Source: a virus. Taken from it: DNA of 20,482 nucleotides. Position numbers and translations under genes: made by a program. Positions 1-7,181 of the stretch are shown here, piece after piece (position 1 is the stretch's first letter; each line of letters starts with the position of its first letter). The DNA lies in the IMG/VR virus record IMGVR_UViG_3300010388_000397, positions 1 to 20,482 of that record. One strand, written 5' to 3'. The notes under the pieces are model-generated. The model was not told where the DNA came from and searched no databases. It saw only the letters and a list, made by a program, of their open reading frames with translations.

Positions 1-105
1 GGGGCGGGGGGGGGGGGGGGCCCCCCGCGTGGGGGGGGCCTCTCCCCCCCCCTCGGCGCGCCCCCCCGTCGCCGGCTCGTGTTCCGGGCGGGGGGGGGGG
101 GGGGG
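1..105. other. G/C homopolymer-rich low-complexity end
   Basis: This stretch is almost only long G and C runs (poly-G at about 6-20 and 91-107, poly-C around 45-68). It encodes nothing plausible and has none of the codon structure of its neighbours. Its position at the very edge of the window suggests a low-quality contig end or sequencing artefact. I see no gene or site in it. Confidence 0.7.
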
Positions 106-127
106 GGCAACCATTGACGACGCGCCC

Positions 128-160
128 AAAAAAAAGCCCCGGCTGATGAGGACCGGGGCT
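128..160 (-). terminator. Rho-independent terminator closing the late operon
   Basis: Read on the minus strand, AGCCCCGG (160-153) pairs perfectly with CCGGGGCT (142-135) around a 10-nt loop, and the stem runs directly into eight T residues (135-128). It lies 44 nt beyond the stop codon of the last minus-strand gene (204-752). Stem, loop and T-tract are all textbook, so this very likely ends the long leftward transcript. Confidence 0.9.
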
Positions 161-203
161 AGTTCTTGACCTTCAGGAGGAGAAAATGAGCACGGACGGG
201 ATT

Positions 204-752
204 TTACGCGTAAGTCGGCGGCACTGCACCGGGAGCGGTCGCGAGCCCGATAGCCGACAGCGCGTAGACGTAGATGAAGAACACTTCACCAGCGGTCATC
301 GGCGTCTCAGCCACGCCACCTTCACCGATCTGCACGACCTCGGTGATTTTCGGCGACAGTGCGCCAGCGGCGGTAGTCCACGCGGTTTTCTGCTCGGCGG
401 TCAGCAAGGCAAACGCGGCCTCGGCGGCGAGATAGGTCAGACCGCCCTTGCCGATGATCGACTTAGTGAGGAAGCCATTCCAGGCCTGCCCGCCCGGCGT
501 GATGGCCTTGATGCGCTCCTTGTCGCCGAGGGTTTGGGTCGGTGCCTTGAGTGCCGTGGTGTTTACCCAGGACTGCAGCGCGCCGGTTACCCGGGTGCGG
601 TTACGCGAAGTCTGTTGCCCCGCGCTCTGCGGGTTGGCGGGGGTGACCAATTGACGGACGGTGTTGCGGCCTTTCCACTTGCCGAAGACGAGCGAACCGG
701 CATACGCGCCGGAGGCGTCCATCGACATGAGGGGACCAGATACTTTTGCCAT
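204..752 (-). CDS. Phage structural-region protein, member A of the 'MAKV.GPLMS' paralogue family
   Basis: This 182-residue protein opens with MAKVSGPLMSMDASGAYAG, followed by a VFGKWKGRNTVRQLV block. The same N-terminal pattern recurs in the small genes at 3003, 3380, 7598 and 9941. It is the longest of the small paralogues. Later segments include a QAWNGFLTKSIIG block and an FALLTAEQKTAW block that echoes the W.AL..EEK motif of its relatives. The start is set by AGGAG about 8 nt upstream of the ATG. It is the last gene before the terminator at 128-160 and has its own candidate promoter upstream. Short proteins of this type occur near tail or appendage genes of other phages, but I know of no assigned function. 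A virion or appendage role is inferred from position only. Confidence 0.85.
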   Translation of the reverse strand: MAKVSGPLMSMDASGAYAGSLVFGKWKGRNTVRQLVTPANPQSAGQQTSRNRTRVTGALQSWVNTTALKAPTQTLGDKERIKAITPGGQAWNGFLTKSIIGKGGLTYLAAEAAFALLTAEQKTAWTTAAGALSPKITEVVQIGEGGVAETPMTAGEVFFIYVYALSAIGLATAPGAVPPTYA

Positions 753-798
753 GGTGTGGCTCCTGCATTGCTGCGCTTAAGTGATTGAAAGCGCGCGA

Positions 799-829
799 AG
801 TCTATTACCATTCATCGAAGCGCTGTCAA
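799..829 (-). promoter_or_regulatory. Candidate sigma70 promoter for the last late gene
   Basis: On the minus strand there is a perfect TTGACA (829-824). A TGG-TAATAG extended -10-like element (TAATAG at 807-802) follows at a 16-nt spacing, or alternatively TAGACT (804-799) at 19 nt. The 129-nt gap between the genes at 882 and 752 is the largest in the late operon, which fits an internal promoter. No transcript evidence is available; the -10 choice is uncertain. Confidence 0.4.
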
Positions 830-881
830 TACGTCCAGTCCTTGAGAAGGGCGGATTCTTTGCTTCTTTCTTGGATTTGGC

Positions 882-1148
882 CTAAATCGGCCACAGTTGA
901 CCGGTCAAGCGGGTTGGGCGTGGGGGTGGATCGTCTGGCGGCGGGTCTTCCGGATCGGTGGCGGCGGGGGCGAAGACAAAGGCGGTCGTGGGCGCGTAAG
1001 GGGCGGCGGAGGTGAAGACGAAGTCCGCGCCGGATGGCGCTTGCGGTTCTGGTTCCTGCGCGGCGGGGGCGAAGGTGAAGACCGCGCTGGGCTGGTAGGC
1101 CGCGCCGCCAGTGATGGTGAAATCGGCGCTGGGAGAATAGCTGGCCAT
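882..1148 (-). CDS. Small repeat protein of the phage appendage region, unknown function
   Basis: This 88-residue protein is built of imperfect repeats. Blocks of the form A-D-F-x-(I/F)-T/S, then Y-x-P-(S/T)-x-x-F-x-FAPAA, occur twice (about residues 8-30 and 42-64). They are followed by an acidic Pro-rich stretch (DPEDPPPDDPPP) and a short tail. The alternating hydrophobic/aromatic pattern suggests a small beta-rich or fibrous polypeptide. The ATG at 1148 lies 6 nt after the stop of the LamG gene, so it is probably co-translated. I do not recognise a family. A minor appendage or capsid-decoration role is inferred from the neighbours. Confidence 0.6.
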   Translation of the reverse strand: MASYSPSADFTITGGAAYQPSAVFTFAPAAQEPEPQAPSGADFVFTSAAPYAPTTAFVFAPAATDPEDPPPDDPPPRPTRLTGQLWPI

Positions 1149-1154
1149 GGCGGA

Positions 1155-2258
1155 TCAGGCGACGGGCCTGAGGGGGGCTTGCGTCAATGGCTGCACGACA
1201 GCGCCTTGGCAGGTCCAGACGATAGCCCCGTCGTTCACGGTTTGTCCAGCGGTCGCCGGCCACGTTGGCTCGGTGGCATTGGTCAGTGCCGGGGCATGCT
1301 TGCGGGTGGCGATGGTGGGTGGGGTGAAGGCGTCCCAAAAGCGCGCCGCTCCACGGGTAACCCGTACCCCGCCGATCTTCCCGCCGAAGCGCTGTTGTGC
1401 GCTGTCCATCTGTCGTCCGAGATACAGTCTCCCGACGTTGCCCACGTCCGTAAAGTCGGATTCCTCACCTGCGACTGCACCGTTTACCAGCCAGCGGATC
1501 GCTGGACCCTTCCGGCTATAGGCCAGGTGATTCCAGGTGTTCAAGGCTAGTTGGTACTCGAAAAGATTGGTTGCATTATTTGTGCTCAACGTGGCCCAGG
1601 TATTGCCGCCGTTGTACATCATCCTGAATGCGCCAAAGTCGTTCAGCAAGTCGCCAAACTGGATGATGGTCTGGGCGCTGCCGTTGCTGTCGGTGGGCTT
1701 GGCCCACAGGTCCACGGTGAAATCGTTGACCGAGGTGGGGAAAACCTCTTTGTTCCAATCTCGCCAATAGAGTCCGGTGCTCCGGGTAGCAGGGACCAAA
1801 GTAAACTTCGCGCAACCCGCACCGTCTGTTGTTGGGTGGTCGGTGGCGTCGATTTCGGTCGACATTTCATCTTCACTGACGAGGCCGTAGCCGTCGGCAA
1901 AATCACTCTCCAGCGGGGCCACAAAGACCGTGTAGTCAGCAAACGGGTCGATGTACCCTGGTGCGGTCGTGGCCCGAAATAGCCGCTGATTCGCGGCATT
2001 GCTGGGCGTCACGACATCGCCCGGCAGGATGCCGAGACCGGCGCTCCAGGCCCGCCCGAGCGTGGGGCTCATGGTGACGACGAGTTCATCGGTGACGGTC
2101 CCGCAATCAATGCTGTAACTGACTGGCGTTGCGCCGTTGGCTACGATGGCGGCTGCACCGACGAACGCGCCCGTCTTGGCCTGGTAGGCGCGGGCGGTCC
2201 AGTGGCTGATGGTGATGTCGGGATCGGTTATGGCTAGGGTGCCGGAAACGGTAGGCAT
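1155..2258 (-). CDS. LamG/concanavalin A-like domain protein, likely tail appendage or receptor-binding protein
   Basis: The protein has 367 residues. A central LamG-type jelly roll runs from about residue 105 to 310. It shows the usual landmarks in order: FADYTVFVAPLESDF, FTVDLWAKPT, a WNHLAYSRKG block, WLVNGAVAGE, GRLYLGR and a GKIGGVRVTRGAARF strand. Such domains in phages are commonly fused to virion proteins and are thought to bind sugars or host surfaces. The C-terminus (EPTWP...GQTVNDGAIVW) and a segment near residue 75 match a short motif often found repeated in phage fibre proteins. There is no signal peptide. It lies between the collagen-like gene and the repeat protein, in an array of appendage genes. 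The domain call is strong; the receptor-binding role is inference. Confidence 0.85.
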   Translation of the reverse strand: MPTVSGTLAITDPDITISHWTARAYQAKTGAFVGAAAIVANGATPVSYSIDCGTVTDELVVTMSPTLGRAWSAGLGILPGDVVTPSNAANQRLFRATTAPGYIDPFADYTVFVAPLESDFADGYGLVSEDEMSTEIDATDHPTTDGAGCAKFTLVPATRSTGLYWRDWNKEVFPTSVNDFTVDLWAKPTDSNGSAQTIIQFGDLLNDFGAFRMMYNGGNTWATLSTNNATNLFEYQLALNTWNHLAYSRKGPAIRWLVNGAVAGEESDFTDVGNVGRLYLGRQMDSAQQRFGGKIGGVRVTRGAARFWDAFTPPTIATRKHAPALTNATEPTWPATAGQTVNDGAIVWTCQGAVVQPLTQAPLRPVA

Positions 2259-2264
2259 GGTTGG

Positions 2265-2993
2265 TTAGCCCTCGCGTGGGATGAAGGTCAGAGTTAGGGT
2301 CAAGGTAGCGGGCGCGCCGCTGGTGTTCTGGATTCGGTAGGGAATGGCGCTGGACGGCGTTGTCTCCATGCTCGCGCCGTGGGCGTGGGGGTCGAGATGT
2401 TGGACGGCGGCGGCTGTGGTAACCACTTCCGCGACCACGCCGAGTCCGGGGGTGGCTTCGGTGCCGATAGCTCTGGCCTGATCGGCGGCACGGGCAGCGG
2501 CGGTGCTGTAGAGGCGAATTCGGCAAGGGCCGGACGCCTCGATGGCCAGCAGTTCAAAGCACGGGGCTAAGTCTACCGTGCCGGATGCCTCCGCATTGCC
2601 GGCCAGCGTGGCGGTGGTGAATGTCGCGGTCGTGCGGGCGGCGATTGGTCCTGCGGGTCCGGTGGGGCCGGTTGGCCCTATGGGCCCGGCTGGGCCGGGT
2701 ATGGTGGAAGCGGGGCCGGTGGGTCCGGTCGGCCCTGCCGGTCCGGTTGGCCCTTGTGGACCGCTGGGACCCGGCACGGTGGAAGGAGTGCCAGCGGGGC
2801 CGGTGGGTCCGGTTGGTCCAGCCGGTCCAGCCGGTCCAGCTTGTCCAGCGGGGCCGGTGTTGCCAGCGGGGCCGGTCGGGCCGGTAAAGCTGGTGCCGGG
2901 GGCGCGAAAGCATTTATCAGCGACCTCGATCAGCAGGTAATCTGATGCCAGGACGGGGCGGTCGAGTGGGTCAAGTTCGGATATGCGTGGCAT
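2265..2993 (-). CDS. Collagen-like fibre protein
   Basis: The 242-residue protein has three parts. A short N-terminal cap (residues 1-37; [21 protein letters not shown]) probably docks or trimerises it. A collagen-like stretch of Gly-X-Y triplets (about residues 38-116), rich in GPT and GPA, has two short breaks containing STVP and STIP. A C-terminal domain of about 125 residues ends in beta-strand-like [10 protein letters not shown]. Collagen-like repeats are common in phage side fibres, where they form trimeric rods. The ATG at 2993 follows the stop of the preceding gene by 9 nt. The repeat DNA is highly redundant (GGTCCGGTTGG-like units), so triplet number could vary by slippage. The structural call is secure; the exact site in the virion is unknown. 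Confidence 0.88.
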   Translation of the reverse strand: MPRISELDPLDRPVLASDYLLIEVADKCFRAPGTSFTGPTGPAGNTGPAGQAGPAGPAGPTGPTGPAGTPSTVPGPSGPQGPTGPAGPTGPTGPASTIPGPAGPIGPTGPTGPAGPIAARTTATFTTATLAGNAEASGTVDLAPCFELLAIEASGPCRIRLYSTAAARAADQARAIGTEATPGLGVVAEVVTTAAAVQHLDPHAHGASMETTPSSAIPYRIQNTSGAPATLTLTLTFIPREG

Positions 2994-3002
2994 ACCCGTA
3001 GT

Positions 3003-3380
3003 TTATACCGTCAGGCGGCGTCCTTGCGCGTCAACAATCGGTCGGCCATCCGGCATGAGTAAGTTCAGGGGATCTGAACCCATTTCCTTGATTCGGGCGG
3101 CGAGGTACGCGCTCCAGCCATTCGGGGCGCTGGTGTGGGTGCTGACTTCCTGCCAGAAGGCTTTGGCCAGGCTGGGCATTGCGGCCCATTCGGCGGCAAT
3201 CTCCCTGAACTCGGCCCGGGCGGCGGCTTGGCGGGCGGTTGTTGCGGGCTTTCGGGTGGTGTTCCCGGCTTGCGGGAGCACGACTTGCGGTCCGCTGCGC
3301 GTGTTGCGGAACTGGATCGCCCCCCCGGCAATCGAGCCCGATGCCGTGAAGCTCATGAGCGGATTCTTGACCTTGGCCAT
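3003..3380 (-). CDS. Small paralogue B of the 'MAKV.GPLMS' family
   Basis: 125 residues beginning MAKVKNPLMSFTASGSIAGG, then AIQFRNTRSGPQVV. This is close to members A (204), C (3380) and H (9941). A middle stretch rich in Ala, Arg and Gln (TTRKPATTARQAAARAEF) leads to an FREIAAEWAAMPSLAKAFW block that corresponds to the W.AL..EEK segment of its relatives. The ATG overlaps the stop codon of gene C by one base (TAATG), so translation is probably coupled. No catalytic motif, signal peptide or membrane segment is visible. The function is unknown. Tandem adjacency to C and D suggests local duplication followed by divergence. Confidence 0.82.
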   Translation of the reverse strand: MAKVKNPLMSFTASGSIAGGAIQFRNTRSGPQVVLPQAGNTTRKPATTARQAAARAEFREIAAEWAAMPSLAKAFWQEVSTHTSAPNGWSAYLAARIKEMGSDPLNLLMPDGRPIVDAQGRRLTV

Positions 3381-3688
3381 TACGGCGGCACAGCCAAATC
3401 AAGATACTCGCGAATGAAGAGGCTAAGCCCGGTCATGTTCAATCCAAACCCCGCCGCGTTGTAGCTGGCCTTTTCTTCCAGCGTGAGTGCCTGCCAGGCA
3501 CTGCATGCCTGCTTGAATCTGAGGCGCTGGGCTTCTTGCGCGGGGCTGGGCGGCTGCTGGTTCTGGGTGCTGGGTGCGGGCGGCTGGTACACGTGGGTTC
3601 CGGTCGGTGTGGTGCGGAACTGCATTTTACCGCCCGTGGTGTTGCCGCTGGCTTCGGTGGACATGAGCGGGCCTTTGACGCGGGCCAT
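3380..3688 (-). CDS. Small paralogue C of the 'MAKV.GPLMS' family
   Basis: 102 residues with both family signatures. The N-terminus reads MARVKGPLMSTEASGNTTGG then KMQFRTTPTGTHVY; the C-terminus has SAWQALTLEEKASYN followed by GLSLFIREYLD. A Pro/Gln-rich linker (PPAPSTQNQQPPSPAQE) separates the two halves. The modular layout, an N-terminal beta-like motif joined by a variable linker to a helical C-terminal motif, recurs through the family. The gene starts 2 nt after the stop of D and ends in a TAATG overlap with B, so B, C and D form a coupled trio. Function unknown; probably a minor virion or appendage protein. Confidence 0.82.
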   Translation of the reverse strand: MARVKGPLMSTEASGNTTGGKMQFRTTPTGTHVYQPPAPSTQNQQPPSPAQEAQRLRFKQACSAWQALTLEEKASYNAAGFGLNMTGLSLFIREYLDLAVPP

Positions 3689-3690
3689 GG

Positions 3691-4074
3691 TCAGAAGCTC
3701 GACAGGGGTTGTGCGGCGGTGAACTCTCGCACGAACAGGTTAAACCCGGACAGGCCGAGATTCCCGGCCCGGGTGTTGTAGGTCGCCCGTTCCTCGGGAG
3801 AGAGCGCCTTCCAAGCGGCGGTCGCGGCGGTCATGCGGCGCTGATTCTGGCTCTGCTTGGTGCTGGGTGGTTGCGATCTGGGCCGAACGCGGCGGAGGTG
3901 CATGGGTGTTCCATTGGCGGCGGTGAAGTGCTCGCGGCCCGGTCTGGCCTTGGCGTAGGTGTAGGTTTGGGCTTCGGTCGCGTCAGGCGTGGGTTTGAGT
4001 GACACCTTGCCGGTGATGCCCATGCAGACGGCGTGGGGGGTGGCACGTGCCGCCTGTTTACTTGGAGGCTTCAT
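3691..4074 (-). CDS. Small paralogue D, sharing the C-terminal W.AL..EE+..Y...LF.REF motif
   Basis: 127 residues. The N-terminal half differs from members A-C: MKPPSKQAARATPHAVCMG leads into GKVSLKPTPDATEAQTYTYAKARPG. The C-terminal half is clearly related to C, E and H, with MTAATAAWKALSPEERATYN, then LGLSGFNLFVREFTA. N-terminal swapping with C-terminal conservation suggests recombination among family members. The protein is basic and has no membrane segment. The ATG follows the stop of the small membrane-protein gene by 2 nt. No function can be assigned beyond membership of this phage-encoded family. Confidence 0.78.
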   Translation of the reverse strand: MKPPSKQAARATPHAVCMGITGKVSLKPTPDATEAQTYTYAKARPGREHFTAANGTPMHLRRVRPRSQPPSTKQSQNQRRMTAATAAWKALSPEERATYNTRAGNLGLSGFNLFVREFTAAQPLSSF

Positions 4075-4076
4075 GT

Positions 4077-4256
4077 TTACTCCGGCTTTTTCGCTTCGCG
4101 TCGAAAGACATTGATGGTCCCGATACCTGCCAAACCCAGGGCCATGAGTGCATTTTGCTGCTCCGGCGCCAGGGTAATACCGATTGCGGTGGCGATTGCG
4201 ATGATGCCACGCCAGGTGGACGTTTCGCTGAGTAGGACTATGAAGTTTTCGAGCAT
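4077..4256 (-). CDS. Small holin-like membrane protein
   Basis: 59 residues from the ATG at 4256. An AGAGA stretch about 8 nt upstream supports this start over a TTG eight codons earlier. The protein has two short hydrophobic segments (about residues 16-30, WRGIIAIATAIGITL, and 36-52, NALMALGLAGIGTINVF) and a basic C-terminus (RREAKKPE). The WRGI...LAPEQ...AGI...F+RE pattern is common in small phage proteins often labelled holin-like, though many are uncharacterised. It lies far from the endolysin gene, among appendage genes, and a second holin candidate sits at 10255-10587. A membrane location is well supported; a lytic role is not. Confidence 0.65.
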   Translation of the reverse strand: MLENFIVLLSETSTWRGIIAIATAIGITLAPEQQNALMALGLAGIGTINVFRREAKKPE

Positions 4257-4269
4257 GGCTTTTCTCTGT

Positions 4270-4572
4270 TTATTGAACAAAAAACCCTGAGGCGCGTTGC
4301 ACGATCCAGGACATAGGGGCCGTCGGATTGGGCGGTTCTAGGCTGGGCTCGGTACATAGGCATTGTCGGTATACGGTGGCGTCTGGTTCTGCGTAGGGTT
4401 GGCGACAGAAGCACGCTTGTTGCCACTCTTTGCCCTTCGGCGCTGGATCGAGGCTGCGGATGAAGCCTTCACTGTCGATGGTGTACCAGGTCAGCTGATT
4501 ACCGTTCGGTGGCAGGGCGGACGCGCTGTGCGGCAGCGCCAGGGCCAGCATGATTAGGGTGGTGATTCGCAT
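4270..4572 (-). CDS. Small secreted Cys-containing protein with signal peptide, unknown function
   Basis: 100 residues. The N-terminus MRITTLIMLALALPHSASA is a convincing Sec signal peptide with an Ala-x-Ala cleavage site near residue 19. No lipobox cysteine follows, so it is not an evident lipoprotein. The mature part has CFC at about residues 54-56 and CLC at about 70-72, giving four Cys that could form two disulphides in the periplasm. AGGAG about 9 nt upstream supports the ATG at 4572. The start lies inside the 3' end of the preceding gene (19-nt overlap). Export from a phage appendage region is unusual. It could be a periplasmic moron or superinfection-exclusion factor, which is speculation. 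I do not recognise a family. Confidence 0.65.
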   Translation of the reverse strand: MRITTLIMLALALPHSASALPPNGNQLTWYTIDSEGFIRSLDPAPKGKEWQQACFCRQPYAEPDATVYRQCLCTEPSLEPPNPTAPMSWIVQRASGFFVQ

Positions 4573-5111
4573 AAAGGCGGCTCCTGCGGTGGGTCTATTG
4601 TTGTCGTTAGCATAGCAATGACTTGCGCCGTTTCGCCTGCGCGGAAGAGGGCGTCCAGGTCTGCATCACTCCAGTTCATGGCCGCCGACAAGAGGGCGAG
4701 TGCCGGTGAGTTGCGGGGAAAGACGGTGCTCTTGTTCCAAGCCAGGCGGACCAGCTCCGGCGTTGACGGGTCGGCCATCAGCGCTTCCACGGCTTCCAGT
4801 TGTCCGGTAGCCAGCAGCGCGGCGCGGGCCTCAAAGGGGCCGAGTACGGTCGTTCCGCGCCAGTTGAGTAGTTGCGCGGTGGCGCGCTCCTCCGGCGTCC
4901 CGCGCGGGTACGCGACGGCAACCTCGCGTCCGTGTCGGGTCTCGATCACCGGGTCGGCATATCCCAGCGGCGCTTGAGCCGGGTCGGGCGGTTCATGGAT
5001 CAATTCGACCTTGCCCTCGGCACGCAGCGCGGACCAATAGTCACGCGGTGCGGTTGGATCGGCTGGAGCGGGTGGCGCTGGCGTACTGGCCGGTAGTTGA
5101 TAGAGTTCCAT
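4554..5111 (-). CDS. Hypothetical phage protein of the tail-appendage region
   Basis: 185 residues. A Pro/Ala-rich N-terminus (ASTPAPPAPADPTAPRDYW) is followed by an acidic, mostly helical protein with a YPRGTPEERATAQLLNWRG segment near the middle. The C-terminal half is Ala/Leu-rich and helical (FEARAALLATGQLEAVEALMADP; MNWSDADLDALFRAGETAQVIAML). The gene starts 3 nt after the stop of the tail-fibre-like gene. It could be an assembly or chaperone-type protein for the fibre, by analogy with small genes that follow fibre genes in many phages, but no recognisable chaperone motif is present. Function unknown. Confidence 0.7.
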   Translation of the reverse strand: MELYQLPASTPAPPAPADPTAPRDYWSALRAEGKVELIHEPPDPAQAPLGYADPVIETRHGREVAVAYPRGTPEERATAQLLNWRGTTVLGPFEARAALLATGQLEAVEALMADPSTPELVRLAWNKSTVFPRNSPALALLSAAMNWSDADLDALFRAGETAQVIAMLTTTIDPPQEPPLCESPP

Positions 5112-5114
5112 CGG

Positions 5115-6206
5115 TCAATTCACCTGGGGGTAGACATAGACGCTACAGGATAGGCCCCGCCCAGGATCGCCCACTTCACCGCCATCAATCCAGGGATCGG
5201 AGATGACTTGCCAGCGGTGGTTGTCATAGCTGCTGCGCCAGTAGTCGCCGACGGTGCCGCTGTAGGGCAGTTCGGTGTTGATCGTGACGGAGTTGACGAA
5301 ACCCACGCCGAGATCAGTCCAGGTGCTGCCAGTCCATTGATAGGTTTTCTTGGTATCGAGCACGGCCACCAGTGAGCCTACGCCGGGCGGGTTCGCGGTG
5401 GGCAGTGAGGCCTCGTTTGGCGCGGCGCCACCGTCCCAGTAAACGCCGGTGTCTGACCAGACTAGGGCTCGTGTCCATTTGTGCCGGTTGGCGAGCACGA
5501 CATAGCACACGCCGATTTGGGTTAGGGTCGAGACTGGCAGTTCGCCGACCGTTGCCACCAATCCACAGCCGTGATCCCCAGGGGCGCTCAGAATCTTCAT
5601 CGTGTAAGCGCCTCTCCAGGGAATTTCGACCGGGTCTACCAGCATTTCGGGGGTGCCCGTCAGGGTGGTAGTATCGCCCGCCACGATCCGTGGATTCTGC
5701 CCCGTGGGGTAGACCGACGCGGGCGGGGAGCCGGCCCACAGGTCGAGCACGATATCGCCGCCGACTGGGGCTGAGAGAACATCGCAGACCATTCCGGCGA
5801 GCAGGCCCTCTGTAGTGCTGCGCAGGGTCATGGATGAGGCAAACGGCACGGCGCGATCGTCGATGCCCCAGACGAACTGATGGGCAATATAGGTGTGGTT
5901 GTTCAGCGCTTCGCGGTCGTGGGTGGTTTGCAGCCGATCGGCGGCGGTCGCGGCGGCATCCAGGCCCGTCTGAACACGGTCTGCCGCCGTAGCTTCCATC
6001 GCATCCATAATGGCCGGAATATCGATATCTGTGATGCCGTAGCCTTCAACCGTCGTGGGTCGATTGGTGAGGTCCAGGAAATCGAGTGTGTTCCATGCGT
6101 TCCCCGCTTGCCCTGCCCGTTGTTGGAGTACCTTGGGCGGGTCGGCGGCGCTGGCCGTTGCGACCAGGAGCGCTATCACACAGGGCATGTTGCGACTAAT
6201 CATCAT
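5115..6206 (-). CDS. Tail-fibre-like protein with an N-terminal signal-peptide-like sequence
   Basis: The ATG at 6206 overlaps the stop of the preceding gene (ATGA) and gives 363 residues. An in-frame ATG at 6221 would add five. The N-terminus (MMISRNMPCVIALLVATASA) looks like a Sec signal peptide cleaved after ASA, which is odd for a virion protein. Next comes a tail-fibre repeat of the 'L.LTNRPTTVEGYGITD' type (about residues 45-63), a helical DAAATAADRLQTTHDREALN stretch, then a beta domain (about residues 105-215) of a kind seen in fibre-associated proteins. A later KTYQWTGSTWTDLGVG strand pair and a Trp/Tyr-rich C-terminus complete it. A fibre or host-contact role is likely; why it carries a signal-like leader is unclear. 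Confidence 0.75.
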   Translation of the reverse strand: MMISRNMPCVIALLVATASAADPPKVLQQRAGQAGNAWNTLDFLDLTNRPTTVEGYGITDIDIPAIMDAMEATAADRVQTGLDAAATAADRLQTTHDREALNNHTYIAHQFVWGIDDRAVPFASSMTLRSTTEGLLAGMVCDVLSAPVGGDIVLDLWAGSPPASVYPTGQNPRIVAGDTTTLTGTPEMLVDPVEIPWRGAYTMKILSAPGDHGCGLVATVGELPVSTLTQIGVCYVVLANRHKWTRALVWSDTGVYWDGGAAPNEASLPTANPPGVGSLVAVLDTKKTYQWTGSTWTDLGVGFVNSVTINTELPYSGTVGDYWRSSYDNHRWQVISDPWIDGGEVGDPGRGLSCSVYVYPQVN

Positions 6207-6400
6207 TGCAATAACACCCATTTTCCATTGACGACTTGCAACATGGTGCCGTTGCTCAGGTTCTCTGGGTCGGGCAGTATTCGCTTGTCGTCAATCAATG
6301 ACTCTAACAAGTCGTGCAATTCCTTATGATCGTTGCTCAGCGCCTTGATATCGGCACCAATGGCCGTGGCCAGATCAGCTATGCGGCCTTCCAGGCTCAT
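6203..6400 (-). CDS. Short paralogue of the adjacent tail-fibre gene's N-terminus
   Basis: 65 residues. The opening MSLEGRIADLATAIGADIKAL matches MASLETRIADLAQAIGTDVKSL of the next gene upstream (6404-6934), so one derives from the other or both share a docking helix. The rest is a short helical linker (HKELHDLLESLIDD) ending in NGTMLQVVNGKWVLLQ, a strand pair typical of the tips of phage structural proteins. It overlaps the following gene by ATGA. It may be an accessory attachment subunit using the same N-terminal coiled coil, or a truncated fibre copy. Confidence 0.72.
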   Translation of the reverse strand: MSLEGRIADLATAIGADIKALSNDHKELHDLLESLIDDKRILPDPENLSNGTMLQVVNGKWVLLQ

Positions 6401-6403
6401 GGC

Positions 6404-6934
6404 TTAAGCCTTCGCGGTAGCGTAGTCGGTGGCGAACACGCGGTCGGTGTTGCCGATGGCGGTGACTAGATTGGATAAATCCAGCGCGGCGGCGGCGGCG
6501 ATATTGCTGCGGCCCTGCGTTTGCTGCGGCGCGGTGAAGGACTGGGCCGCGTCCACGCGAACGCGGAGCCCTAGTTGTTCGACGATGCCGCCCGCGATGC
6601 CGCTGCCGGCCAGGTAATCGGCCAGTTCCTTGATGGTGTCCAGCGTCGATGCCGGTATGCCGCCCATGATGTCGGAGCGTAGCGCTTCGACGACCGCCAG
6701 AATCTTGCTCACGCTGTAAGTCGTGGTGGTGCTGGTCGATAGGGCGCTGTCGTTGATTAGGTCCGTCAGGTCAACCGCGTTCACGGCGGCGAGCACTTCA
6801 TTCAGCGCTCCGACGAGGTTGGTTTTCTCCGTGGTCGTCAGGTTGGCCAGGGTGCCCAGGCGCGTGTTGAGGGATTTGACATCCGTGCCGATGGCTTGGG
6901 CGAGGTCGGCGATGCGGGTTTCCAGTGAGGCCAT
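6404..6934 (-). CDS. Tail-fibre-like protein
   Basis: 176 residues. The N-terminal amphipathic helix (SLETRIADLAQAIGTDVKSLNTRLGTL) looks like a coiled coil. A TTEKTNLVGALNEVLAAVNA segment typical of phage fibre shafts follows, then DTIKELADYLAG. The C-terminal segment LRVRVDAAQSFTAPQQTQGRSNIAAA strongly resembles a motif widespread in tail-fibre proteins, including after host-contact domains. Length is short for a full fibre, so it may be a fibre segment or one subunit of a multi-protein fibre together with the neighbouring genes. Start at ATG 6934. No membrane or signal sequence. Confidence 0.8.
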   Translation of the reverse strand: MASLETRIADLAQAIGTDVKSLNTRLGTLANLTTTEKTNLVGALNEVLAAVNAVDLTDLINDSALSTSTTTTYSVSKILAVVEALRSDIMGGIPASTLDTIKELADYLAGSGIAGGIVEQLGLRVRVDAAQSFTAPQQTQGRSNIAAAAALDLSNLVTAIGNTDRVFATDYATAKA

Positions 6935-6948
6935 GGGGTGTGCTCCGG

Positions 6949-7179
6949 TCAGGTGGACAGTTGGTACAGGGTGACAAAATCGGTCGTGATCTCTTCAGTC
7001 AGGCCGCTCGGCCCGGTCGGGCCCGGTGGACCTTCCGGGCCTTGGGGTCCGGTCGGGCCGGTGAGCCCGCGTAGCAGGTTGGTACGGATCCCGCGCAAGC
7101 CTTCGGCGACCTCGATGATGGCCAGTTCGGTACCGTCCAGCGCGGCGGTGTGTTCCTTGTGGTCTGAGATCAAGCTCAT
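6949..7179 (-). CDS. Small protein with a short collagen-like segment
   Basis: The ATG at 7179 follows the upstream stop by 2 nt and gives 76 residues. An upstream in-frame extension would overlap gene E and is rejected. It has a helical N-terminus (MSLISDHKEHTAALDGTELA) and an AEGLRGIRTNLLRG linker. About seven collagen-type triplets (GLTGPTGPQGPEGPPGPTG, about residues 46-64) precede a short C-terminus (EEITTDFVTLYQL). It resembles a miniature of the collagen-like protein at 2265, including an 'E(V/I)A' segment before the repeats. Probably an appendage component; seven triplets are few for a stable rod, so it may work as a linker. Confidence 0.75.
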   Translation of the reverse strand: MSLISDHKEHTAALDGTELAIIEVAEGLRGIRTNLLRGLTGPTGPQGPEGPPGPTGPSGLTEEITTDFVTLYQLST

Positions 7180-7181
7180 GG

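Noticed and set aside
186-788. Plus-strand frame with a perfect AGGAGGAG ribosome site before ATG 186
   Set aside because: It is antisense to the paralogue at 204-752, which has its own ribosome site, family signature and terminator. The protein it would encode is Arg/Gly/His-rich, typical of an antisense shadow. The ribosome-site-like sequence is probably chance.
2542-2940. Plus-strand collagen-like frame ([14 protein letters not shown])
   Set aside because: Gly-Pro-X DNA also reads as Gly-Pro-X on the opposite strand. The minus-strand protein has proper N- and C-terminal domains and operon spacing, so this is a shadow.
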